From Chthoniobacterales bacterium (GTDB taxonomy: Bacteria; Verrucomicrobiota; Verrucomicrobiia; Chthoniobacterales; UBA10450): DNA of 8,131 nt. Position 1 is the first letter of the stretch. The number at the start of each line of letters is the position of its first letter. The DNA lies in assembly GCA_013695925.1 (NCBI GenBank), contig JACCZO010000332.1:1-8131 (forward strand), read 5' to 3'. Position numbers and translations under genes: made by a program. A model generated the notes under the pieces. The model did no database searches, was not told where the DNA came from, and worked only from the letters and a program-made list of their open reading frames with translations. This document shows, one piece after another, positions 1 through 6,143 of the stretch.

Positions 1-147
1 AGCCTGCTCTATGGAATCAGCGCGACCGACCCGCTCACCTTCGCCAGCATTTCGCTCGTCCTCCTCGTCGTGGCGGTTTTGGCCAGTTACATTCCGGCCC
101 TGCGGGCCACCCGGATCGATCCCATGGTCGCACTGCGAGCGCAGTGA
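1..147 (+). CDS. ABC transporter permease, FtsX/MacB type (3' end only)
   Basis: The frame is open from base 1 and ends at TGA 145-147, giving the last 48 residues of a protein whose start lies outside the window. The segment has a leader ending ATDPLTFASIS, a hydrophobic helix (SLVLLVVAVLASYIPALRA) and the tail ATRIDPMVALRAQ. The pattern of a last transmembrane helix followed by PALRA-RIDP--ALR is the standard C-terminus of MacB/FtsX-fold permeases, including the large duplicated permeases common in Acidobacteria and soil Verrucomicrobia. Such proteins are inner-membrane parts of ABC systems that move lipoproteins, peptides or antibiotics, or that transmit force to the periplasm. The substrate cannot be read from 48 residues. 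The next gene converges on it, so it is the last gene of its transcript. Confidence 0.85.
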   Translation, partial: SLLYGISATDPLTFASISLVLLVVAVLASYIPALRATRIDPMVALRAQ

Positions 148-151
148 CCGC

Positions 152-164
152 GCGGCCCAGCCGC
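152..164 (+). terminator. Possible short terminator hairpin after the permease
   Basis: GCGGC-CCA-GCCGC is a perfect 5-bp GC stem with a 3-base loop, starting 4 bases after the permease stop codon. It is followed by a moderately T-rich stretch (TTGGATGTTATTC) rather than a true T-tract. It sits between two convergent genes, where a terminator is expected. The stem is short, so this is tentative. Confidence 0.25.
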
Positions 165-178
165 TTGGATGTTATTCG

Positions 179-1222
179 TTAGTCTCGACGCGGCTTCCAG
201 ACCGTGGTCGCTTTTCCATCCTGGTGGATGGTGGCCGTGATTTCATACCACCGGGCGAGATCATGGATAGAGTCGAAGGTGAGGTTGTCGACTTTGGTCG
301 GCATTATCTTCCGGTAGTACTCGTGCCGGGTGAGAACGAGCACGTTGGGCTTCAGCCAACGCTCCGGCTCGATGTAAACGTGGCCCAGGATCGCGCCCTC
401 CAATTCGACATCGTTCTCGCGCCCCGGCACTTTGCCTAACGAAAGGTCGACGCGGCCGAAGGTGTCACCGGAGAGCTGGTAAACCGCGGTCTGTTTGCGC
501 AGTGGAGCCGGGCGCGGGGTGCTGAAAAGATTGCCTTGCTCCACGGACAAGTCGCTCGACAGGCAGGCCACGCGCTTCGAATCCGGCGACCAAAGCGCTT
601 CGCCTTCGCGCTCCACGCCGGTGCCGATATCATCGGCGGTCAGATCACACAACACCCGGCCACTTTTCTTCTCGATCAGCTCCGCGCGCTCCACTTTGGA
701 ATCGGCGGCCAGCTCCAGCCCATCGCTGAAAACTTTGCGGATCGCATAGAGGCCGTTAGGCGAATCCCAGGCGACGATCTCGCGCGCGAAGAGCAGGCTG
801 GTCGTGAGGGGGAAATGTCGGCTCAGGTAGCGGCCGTCGGCGCCTATTAGATTCCGCACCATCATGCGGTAAGGCAAAGGCTGCGTGCGCAGGAAATTCG
901 AGAACTTCTCGTCACCGAGGAGGTGATAGACCACCGTCGGCATGCCACTGATGATTTCAGCGGCGGCGCCGTCAGCATCCTTCGCGATCTCGAAAAACTT
1001 CTTCAGCGCTTTGAAATCACCCCGTGCCGCCCGCCGCGTATCGCGGGCGTAGTGAAAACCGCGCCGCCCCGCGAATTCGTCGATCTCCGAGGGGCCGGCC
1101 GGGTCTTTCTCCAGCGAGGGGAGATCTTCTTCGGTGAACTGTCGCCGCTCGCCTTCGTCCTCCGCGCGGACATGCGCTGCTAGCAGGGCGATTACGAGCG
1201 TGGTGGCGAGCACTGCTTTCAT
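179..1222 (-). CDS. Secreted hypothetical protein with a WD40/TolB-like patch
   Basis: The product is 347 residues and starts with ATG. Residues 1-20 form a clear signal peptide (short basic n-region, hydrophobic VLATTLVIALLAAHV, cleavage after A-R-A), so the protein is exported. Residues 45-130 are mainly helical, with a run around FFEIAKDADGAAAEIISGMP. The second half has beta-rich blocks, among them EALWSPDSKRVACLS at about 210-224, which matches the recurring turn-strand motif of WD40-like/TolB propeller repeats. I see only one convincing repeat and no catalytic motif, so the function is unknown. The start codon lies 3 bases after the stop of the upstream lipoprotein gene (TAA-CGA-ATG), which implies one transcript and probably translational coupling. 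The pair may act together in the envelope. The stop codon context is identical over 11 bases to that of the upstream gene. Confidence 0.85.
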   Translation of the reverse strand: MKAVLATTLVIALLAAHVRAEDEGERRQFTEEDLPSLEKDPAGPSEIDEFAGRRGFHYARDTRRAARGDFKALKKFFEIAKDADGAAAEIISGMPTVVYHLLGDEKFSNFLRTQPLPYRMMVRNLIGADGRYLSRHFPLTTSLLFAREIVAWDSPNGLYAIRKVFSDGLELAADSKVERAELIEKKSGRVLCDLTADDIGTGVEREGEALWSPDSKRVACLSSDLSVEQGNLFSTPRPAPLRKQTAVYQLSGDTFGRVDLSLGKVPGRENDVELEGAILGHVYIEPERWLKPNVLVLTRHEYYRKIMPTKVDNLTFDSIHDLARWYEITATIHQDGKATTVWKPRRD

Positions 1223-1225
1223 TCG

Positions 1226-2497
1226 TTAGTCCACGCGCTTCTCGGCCGGCACATTCCAGGATTGCATTTTGCCGTCGGCGAGGTTGAGCGCGACAAGGTG
1301 CTCGCTCGAACCAGTCACGCCTTTCTCGGTCTCCTGCACGATCCCGTAGAGGAGCAGGTGCCCCGGACTTTCGTAGCGATTTCGCAAATCATGAAATGGC
1401 AACGTCGCCGTCCATTGCGGCTTGAAGTTGTCGTCGAGGCGGGTGAGCGCGAGCCGGCCTTCCTCGTCGATCCGCGTCCGATGCAGGACGAGAAAACCAT
1501 CGGGATCCTTGAGGCGCAGCGGCTTTTTCGTTCCCTGCTGAATCAACAGGCCCGCCTCCAGATATTCCGGGGCGCCCGGTATCCGCGTCACGTCGAAGAG
1601 CCGATCGTGCGTGCCCTCGCTAAATTCCTTCGTTTTTCCGATCCGCGCCGACCAGAAGGTGCGTCGCGCCTGGTTCGTCTCGTAGTAAACCCGATCCGGA
1701 TTTGTGCCCGGCTCGCCCGTGGCGATCCGGTCGCCAAAGCCATCCTCTCCGGCGTCGTCCGCTTCTTTTTGGTTGAAGAAACCGACCCAGCGGCCGTTGA
1801 GCATCATTTGCCTGACGAGGAAATCCCTCGTGTGATAGCCGCCATTCCAGCGCGTCGCCATGAATTGCACCTGGCGGAAATAATCGTCGTTAGGCGGGGT
1901 GTAGGGCTCGGCCGCGACGTCGGGCGTGAGAATACGGAAGCGCCGGGCGTCGGCCGCGGTGATAACGAGGCCGCCATCGTAGGCGTAGAAGTCGAGATCC
2001 TTCGGAATCAAACCGCGCAAGGTAGGGTTGCGCTCCTCGATGGTGCGGCGATCGGCGAGCTGGGAGCCGTCCTTACTCGACACAGCTACCGGTCCATCGT
2101 TCAGAAACATCCAGACTACCTCGCCTTCCTGTCCGAGGAGGCGCGCCTGCGCGGTGTGCCCGCCGGCGTCGTCTTTCACCGTCGCGAGACGCTTTTTCCA
2201 GAGCCGGTCGGCGGTGGCCGGATCATGCGCCTGCAGATCGAAATGATAATAAATCTCGGTCACCCATTTGCCGATCACGCGGCGGCCGCCACCGCCGAGA
2301 TGGCGCATTCGTTGCTCCTCCTGTTTCAGGAGCAACCAGAGGCGCGGTTCCTTCTCCTGCTGGGCCAGGACAGGCGGACCTTCTCGCTCGGGCGGCCGGA
2401 AACTGCTGTGACTGCATGAGGACAGTTGGAGGGCCAGCGTGACCGCACCGCCGATGGATAAGAAGACCTGCACTTTCAGGTCCCGACGATTCAACAT
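1226..2497 (-). CDS. Lipoprotein of unknown function, beta-rich
   Basis: About 423 residues from the ATG at 2497-2495; a TTG at 2512 would add five residues. I prefer the ATG because it gives a textbook lipoprotein signal: basic n-region MLNRRDLK, hydrophobic VQVFLSIGGAVTLALQL, and lipobox L-S-S-C with the lipidated cysteine at residue 28. The mature part runs from a proline-rich linker into a soluble domain with many tryptophans and aromatic-acidic strands, for example IGKWVTEIYYHFDL, GEVVWMFLNDGPVAV, DLDFYAYDGGLVI and LFDVTRIPGAPEYLEAGLL. These suggest a quinoprotein-like propeller or beta-sandwich. The layout reminds me of the Pseudomonas PA2928-type family, but that is memory and not a demonstrated match. 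No enzymatic motif is visible. It is the first gene of a two-gene minus-strand unit with the secreted protein that follows 3 bases later, and it diverges from the zinc-finger gene. Confidence 0.85.
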   Translation of the reverse strand: MLNRRDLKVQVFLSIGGAVTLALQLSSCSHSSFRPPEREGPPVLAQQEKEPRLWLLLKQEEQRMRHLGGGGRRVIGKWVTEIYYHFDLQAHDPATADRLWKKRLATVKDDAGGHTAQARLLGQEGEVVWMFLNDGPVAVSSKDGSQLADRRTIEERNPTLRGLIPKDLDFYAYDGGLVITAADARRFRILTPDVAAEPYTPPNDDYFRQVQFMATRWNGGYHTRDFLVRQMMLNGRWVGFFNQKEADDAGEDGFGDRIATGEPGTNPDRVYYETNQARRTFWSARIGKTKEFSEGTHDRLFDVTRIPGAPEYLEAGLLIQQGTKKPLRLKDPDGFLVLHRTRIDEEGRLALTRLDDNFKPQWTATLPFHDLRNRYESPGHLLLYGIVQETEKGVTGSSEHLVALNLADGKMQSWNVPAEKRVD

Positions 2498-2544
2498 GAG
2501 CTGAGTCTGCAAATCAGACCGGGATCGTCAAACACGATTTGCAC

Positions 2545-2573
2545 TTGTCCGAAATCAGCTCGGTCGCTACAAC
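2545..2573 (+). promoter_or_regulatory. Possible sigma-70 type promoter
   Basis: In the 103-base divergent gap, TTGTCC (2545-2550) and TACAAC (2568-2573) are 17 bases apart. Each matches four of six bases of the -35 and -10 consensus. This would start transcription near 2580, about 20 bases before the GTG start at 2601. It is the best-placed pair I could find, but such matches arise easily by chance. Confidence 0.2.
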
Positions 2574-2600
2574 CAGTCCAGAAACTCGGGGTAGCCGAAC

Positions 2601-3152
2601 GTGAACGATCCTAAACGGGCACGAAAGGCGCTCCGAAGCCCGCGCGAGTTAAGCTCTTCGGCGGTCGCACCAACGCCTTCCTCCGGGCTTTACGCTGAGT
2701 CTCGTTGTGTGCAGCACCCGCATTTGCCGGCCACAGCCCAATGCAAGACCTGCGGCGCGTTCATGTGCGCGACCTGCAAATTCGAGTTGCCTGGCGGCAT
2801 TCAAATCTGTCCTGCCTGCGCCACCACCCCGCGCACCACCCTTAGTCCGAGCCGAAAAAAAATGCTCGCCGGCTCGTTCGCGCTCGCCATCTGGTGCACG
2901 CTCGTCATGGTCGCGCTCGTCGCCGGACTCTTTCAGGCGATGACGGAAAACAAGGATCTGGAGGAAGCGTTCGGCGTGCTCCTGATGTTGCTCCTGCTCG
3001 CCCCCTCCATTGCTGGTGTTGGCCTCGGCGTGGGAGTGATGGATCGCCGCCTGCCTAACACCATCGCGATGTGGGTCGCCACCATCTGGAACGCGCTCAT
3101 CCTCGCCGGGTTCATCCTCCTGGTGATCGTGGGAATCTTCAGCGGAGACTAA
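2601..3152 (+). CDS. B-box-like zinc-finger membrane protein
   Basis: The product is 183 residues from GTG 2601. An in-frame TAG at 2592-2594 rules out a longer form, and no ATG lies before the zinc finger. Residues 36-73 carry Cys36, His39, Cys48, Cys51, Cys56, Cys59, Cys70 and Cys73, the C-x2-H ... C-x2-C ... C-x2-C ... C-x2-C pattern of bacterial B-box-type zinc fingers, which should bind two zinc ions. Three hydrophobic segments follow (about 90-112, 123-147, 154-180). It is therefore a small integral membrane protein with a cytoplasmic zinc module. In known bacterial proteins this N-terminal finger is joined to assorted membrane domains and its role is usually undefined; protein-protein contact is a fair inference. 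The gene sits 3 bases before the PH-like gene, which suggests an operon. A basic region (RKK, 85-87) precedes the first helix, consistent with the finger being inside the cell. Confidence 0.85.
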   Translation: MNDPKRARKALRSPRELSSSAVAPTPSSGLYAESRCVQHPHLPATAQCKTCGAFMCATCKFELPGGIQICPACATTPRTTLSPSRKKMLAGSFALAIWCTLVMVALVAGLFQAMTENKDLEEAFGVLLMLLLLAPSIAGVGLGVGVMDRRLPNTIAMWVATIWNALILAGFILLVIVGIFSGD

Positions 3153-3155
3153 ACC

Positions 3156-3440
3156 ATGAGCCTGAAAATCGCGGCCAGCTCATTGATCACCAAGCACTAC
3201 CTGATGGTGGAAGCCGAGGGAGTGAAATTTTGCGAGATCGCTGCCTTCGGCGGCCCGAAGCGGTTTCCCTTCAGCCGTATCGAATGCGTTCTCATCTCGC
3301 CCGACCACAAACTCTCGTTTCAAGTCGGCAATGAAGTTTTCGGCATCGGAACCAAACCCGGCAATCCAAAACACCTGGCAGTGATCGACGCGCTATTGGA
3401 AGGAGTGCGACGCTCACTCAACGCCGGATCGGCCGCGTGA
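3156..3440 (+). CDS. Small PH-domain-like protein
   Basis: The product is 94 residues from ATG 3156, 3 bases after the preceding stop (TAA-ACC-ATG). It has no signal peptide or membrane helix. The sequence reads as alternating strands (YLMVEAEGVKFCEIAAFGG, KRFPFSRIECVLISPDHKLSFQVGNEVFGI) followed by one terminal helix (LAVIDALLEGVRRSL). The strand-rich body with F-x-x-I-x-x-V and a final amphipathic helix is the layout of a minimal bacterial PH-like domain, but this is fold-level reasoning and not a family match. Since it is co-transcribed with a membrane zinc-finger protein, it may be a cytoplasmic partner at the membrane. Function unknown. Confidence 0.75.
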   Translation: MSLKIAASSLITKHYLMVEAEGVKFCEIAAFGGPKRFPFSRIECVLISPDHKLSFQVGNEVFGIGTKPGNPKHLAVIDALLEGVRRSLNAGSAA

Positions 3441-3755
3441 AGAGCGGCGCACGCGCCGGGAAACTTATGGCCAAAATCACCGTGAAAGTGACAGACGTTC
3501 CCGGCAGCCGGATCAACGAAGTGGAGCGATGATCGTGCACATCGGGCAAATGAACTGTTACCAGAGTTACAATTTGAAAAGCCCACTCACCGCGAAAGCC
3601 GCCGCTTGGCCGGAGCAGCATCTTTCCGCGCTCCCATTGCAAAAGATCGATTTGTCGATTGGGCTCTAGGAAACATACCGACGAGAGCAGTTGCTAAAGT
3701 AATTTCCGCTTACGCGCACAGCGGCAGGGACATCGCGCCGAGAGCGCCGCACAGC
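3441..3755. other. Gap with only tiny overlapping reading frames
   Basis: No convincing gene lies in this convergent gap. Two short plus-strand frames can be drawn. The first starts at GTG 3437 (or ATG 3467) and ends at TGA 3530-3532, giving 31 or 21 residues with the core MAKITVKVTDVPGSRINEVE. The second starts at ATG 3529, overlaps that stop as ATGA, and ends at TAG 3667-3669, giving 46 residues. The GTGA overlap with the PH-like gene's stop and the ATGA overlap between the two frames are the geometry of translational coupling, but the peptides resemble nothing I know. They may instead be the worn remains of a gene. The segment 3670-3755 is featureless apart from a weak GC-rich dyad around 3720-3750 that could end one or both convergent transcripts. 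Confidence 0.4.
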
Positions 3756-4805
3756 CTAGAGAGATAGCGCGAACAAGAGCAAAAAGATAACGATCCCGAG
3801 GGCAAAATAGATCACCCATTTGCTTCGACGACCGGTCACGACTTGCCACACACCGTAACAGGTCACCGTCACGCCGAATGTTTCCACCGCTCCGAGAACG
3901 ACCAGCGCCAGTGTGGCTTGCGCCCCCGTGTCCGAAAATCCCGAGCCGCGCGGATGGTGCAATCGTGGTAAAAGCGCCAGGAGCACGAAACCGATCACGA
4001 TGCTTATCACGAGACCGAGGATGACGAGAACCACGCCGTAGCGGCGCGACCAGCGTTTCGATTGCATGCCGCGCCCGCATTGCGGGCAGTGCGACATCAG
4101 CTTGTAGGTTTCGTAACCGCAATTGTAACACCGGGTCAGATCCTCCGGATTGGTGCCGTCCCCTTTGCCGTGGAGAAGATCCGGTTCCCGCGGTGCGTCC
4201 CCGCGGTAGTGCGAGACGACAGCGCCGGCCTCTTTCCAGTAGCCTCTTCCAACCGGAAATCGCAACGTCGCGCGTCGCGGCGCATGCGGGACGCCCGACG
4301 CGCCATGGCCGCCACCTGGATAATACAACTGCAGCTCGACGACCCCGGGCCGCGAATCGTGGAGGATCGCCGCCGTCACCTCCGGGATGCCACCCGTCAG
4401 CCGGTGGATACTCTCTCCGACCTGCACCGCGTTCTTGCCTACGACCACTTCCACGCCTTCCTCCGGCACCGCATTGGGAAACGAAAGCTCGTTAGGCAAG
4501 AATTCCGCTCCTCCACTCGATGAGCGATCCTGCTCGACAAATTCGCGCCAGGATTCCGGCTCGACCCACCAGCGGGCGATGACGTTTTCTCCCCGAGCGA
4601 GAGCCGCCTTCGCCCGCACATCGAAATGTCGAAACAACGCCGTCCCGCCGCCGAAAAGGATAGCCGAGCTCCCATAAATAAAAAGCACGGTCTGGATCCA
4701 ATTGAGCCGCGCAGGCAACGGTAAGAGAAAGGCCGCGGCACAAGCCACCCAACCCGAAAGAAAGAAAGCGAGCGCAACTGTCCGCGAGCGTTGTGAACTG
4801 GGCAT
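3756..4805 (-). CDS. Membrane protein with a central zinc ribbon
   Basis: The product is 349 residues from ATG 4805-4803. A TTG at 4844 would add 13 polar residues, but the ATG gives a more typical start close to the first helix. Order of parts: two hydrophobic helices (about 8-28 and 37-58); a soluble domain of about 165 residues with beta-strands such as VEVVVGKNAVQVGESIHRL and GVVELQLYYPGGG; a zinc ribbon with Cys226, Cys229, Cys240 and Cys243 (CYNCG ... CPQCG); then three helices (about 257-280, 297-321, 330-348). It is an integral inner-membrane protein with a zinc-ribbon module probably on the cytoplasmic side. No transporter or enzyme signature is visible. It is transcribed divergently from trhO. 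It shares its zinc-plus-helices style with the 2601-3152 product, but I see no sequence kinship. Confidence 0.8.
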   Translation of the reverse strand: MPSSQRSRTVALAFFLSGWVACAAAFLLPLPARLNWIQTVLFIYGSSAILFGGGTALFRHFDVRAKAALARGENVIARWWVEPESWREFVEQDRSSSGGAEFLPNELSFPNAVPEEGVEVVVGKNAVQVGESIHRLTGGIPEVTAAILHDSRPGVVELQLYYPGGGHGASGVPHAPRRATLRFPVGRGYWKEAGAVVSHYRGDAPREPDLLHGKGDGTNPEDLTRCYNCGYETYKLMSHCPQCGRGMQSKRWSRRYGVVLVILGLVISIVIGFVLLALLPRLHHPRGSGFSDTGAQATLALVVLGAVETFGVTVTCYGVWQVVTGRRSKWVIYFALGIVIFLLLFALSL

Positions 4806-4809
4806 GGCC

Positions 4810-4847
4810 GGCTTGAGAATGACCTTCCCACTTGCACGACTCAAGCC
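4810..4847. repeat. Inverted repeat in the divergent promoter gap
   Basis: GGCTTGAG (4810-4817) and CTCAAGCC (4840-4847) are perfect 8-bp inverted arms separated by 22 bases. They lie between the start codons of the zinc-ribbon membrane gene and trhO. A dyad here could be an operator serving both genes or the stem of a leader structure. Chance dyads of this size do occur in a window this long, so the call rests on position. Confidence 0.3.
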
Positions 4848-4897
4848 CCGCTTTGCACCAACCGCGGCACCGTGGTAGGACCAACCAAAGTCCGACC

Positions 4898-5722
4898 GTG
4901 CCCACCTTCGCCAACATTGCCGCTTACAAATTCGCTTCGCTAGGCGATCTCGCGGCGCTGCGGGTGGAGCTGCGGGAGTTTTGCCATGCCGCCGAAATGC
5001 GCGGCACCGTCCTCCTCAGCCCGGAAGGGATCAATCTCTGCATCGCAGCCGAGCGCGCCGCCTGTGATCGCCTTCTCGTTAGGCTAAGGGAGATTCCCGA
5101 CCTGGTCGATCTTCGTCCGAAAATAAGCGAAAGCGATCACCAGCCGTTCAACCGCATGCTGGTGAAGATCAAAAAGGAGATCATCGCCTGCGGGGTCGAG
5201 GGGATCGATCCGGCCCGTCGGCCCGCCCCGCGCCTCGCGCCGCGCCAGCTCAAGCAATGGCTCGAGGAGGGCCGCAGCCTCACGCTGCTCGACGCACGAA
5301 ACGCCTACGAAGTGAAACTCGGAACTTTCCGCGGCGCCCGCACCCTCGAGCTCGACCATTTCCGCGAGTTCCCGGCCGCCGCCGCGGCCCTGCCCGGTCA
5401 CCTCAAAGATGAACCGGTCGTGACTTTTTGCACCGGCGGCATCCGTTGCGAAAAGGCGGCACCGCTCCTCGAGATGGCCGGCTTTACCAATGTCTTCCAA
5501 CTCGATGGCGGCATTCTGAATTACTTCGCGGAGTGCGGCGGCGCGCATTACGAAGGCGATTGCTTCGTCTTCGACAGGCGCGTCGCGCTCGACTCCACCC
5601 TCCGCGAAACCGGCGCAGCCCTTTGCTTCGTCTGCCAGACTCCCCTAACGATCACCGAGCAGGAAGATCAGCGTTACGTGGAGTCCGTTTCCTGTCCGCA
5701 TTGCCCCGCTGAAGTTCGCTAG
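4898..5722 (+). CDS. trhO: tRNA uridine(34) hydroxylase, rhodanese family
   Basis: The product is 274 residues. I chose GTG 4898 because the family begins almost directly with the conserved block (here PTFANIAAYKFASL-DL); upstream in-frame codons run into the neighbour's promoter area. TrhO (YceA) is a cytoplasmic enzyme that hydroxylates uridine 34 in the anticodon of certain tRNAs using oxygen, giving ho5U, the precursor of cmo5U/mo5U wobble modifications. Visible parts: an N-terminal domain with GTVLLSPEGINL and VKIKKEIIACG, then a rhodanese domain (about 114-210) with LLDARNAYE and the signature loop CTGGIRCEKA, with Cys178 as the presumed active residue and Cys184, followed by VFQLDGGILNYF. 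The C-terminus carries Cys243, Cys246, Cys266 and Cys269 (CFVC ... CPHC), a likely zinc site seen in many members. It is somewhat shorter than the E. coli enzyme. No partner gene of the pathway is adjacent. The gene carries three copies of the TCGYTAGGC word in its own orientation, one of them on its stop codon. Confidence 0.95.
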   Translation: MPTFANIAAYKFASLGDLAALRVELREFCHAAEMRGTVLLSPEGINLCIAAERAACDRLLVRLREIPDLVDLRPKISESDHQPFNRMLVKIKKEIIACGVEGIDPARRPAPRLAPRQLKQWLEEGRSLTLLDARNAYEVKLGTFRGARTLELDHFREFPAAAAALPGHLKDEPVVTFCTGGIRCEKAAPLLEMAGFTNVFQLDGGILNYFAECGGAHYEGDCFVFDRRVALDSTLRETGAALCFVCQTPLTITEQEDQRYVESVSCPHCPAEVR

Positions 5723-5728
5723 GCGAAC
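5714..5728. repeat. Perfect dyad centred on the trhO stop codon
   Basis: GTTCGC-TAG-GCGAAC is a 6-bp perfect inverted repeat whose 3-base loop is the TAG stop codon itself. No T-tract follows, so it is a poor intrinsic terminator. The inner 12 bases, TTCGCTAGGCGA, also occur exactly at 4936-4947 near the start of the same gene, so this is more likely an instance of the iterated word than a terminator. Confidence 0.5.
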
Positions 5729-5795
5729 ATTCTCGCGACCGCTGACCCCAGACTGTCCTTGCTCAGCGAATTGCGTTCCGCCATGTAATTCCACC

Positions 5796-6143
5796 ATGAG
5801 CTTCCTGAAACTTGACCAGTTGCCGTTTGCTGGAATGTCGCACGAGTTCGTGGGCGCAGACCAAGGCGCGCCGTTTTCAGCTTACATCGTGACCGCCAAG
5901 CCCGGGCAGGGTCCGCCTTTGCACACCCATCCCTACGTCGAGGTTGCCTTCACCATCGAAGGCACCGCCACGATCACAGTCGGCAACGAACAGCACGAAG
6001 TGACAACTGGCGGCATCGTCGTCATCCCGGCGAACACCCCCCATCGGTTCGTGAACTCCGGGGGCAGATTGCTGCGGCAGATCGATATCCACGCCAGCCC
6101 GGATTTCATCCAAACCAATCTCCCTAACGAATCATCACGGTAA
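5796..6143 (+). CDS. Small single-domain cupin
   Basis: The product is 115 residues from ATG 5796. It is a stand-alone cupin_2-type beta-barrel. Motif 1 reads PPLHTHPYVEVAFTIEG, with His43, His45 and Glu49, and motif 2 reads GGIVVIPANTPHRFVNSG, with His83. These four residues are the canonical metal ligands, so a bound divalent metal is expected. There is no signal peptide, so it is cytoplasmic. Family members of this size include small dioxygenases, isomerases and sugar- or stress-related binding proteins, and nothing in the sequence or neighbours selects one. The gap to trhO is 73 bases with no clear promoter, so co-transcription with trhO is possible. Its last 9 bases overlap the convergent propeller gene. 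Confidence 0.88.
   Translation: MSFLKLDQLPFAGMSHEFVGADQGAPFSAYIVTAKPGQGPPLHTHPYVEVAFTIEGTATITVGNEQHEVTTGGIVVIPANTPHRFVNSGGRLLRQIDIHASPDFIQTNLPNESSR

Noticed and set aside
1262..2419. A 385-codon plus-strand open frame antisense to the lipoprotein gene
   Set aside because: It is a shadow frame common in GC-rich genes. The minus-strand frame has a lipobox signal, sensible composition and operon spacing, while the antisense product is rich in Arg, Ala and Val with no recognisable domain.
5084..5548. A 154-codon minus-strand frame inside trhO
   Set aside because: It lies entirely within a confidently identified gene and encodes no recognisable protein.
5714..5728. Intrinsic terminator at the end of trhO
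   Set aside because: The stem is only 6 bp with a 3-base loop and is not followed by a T-tract. It is better seen as a copy of the iterated word.
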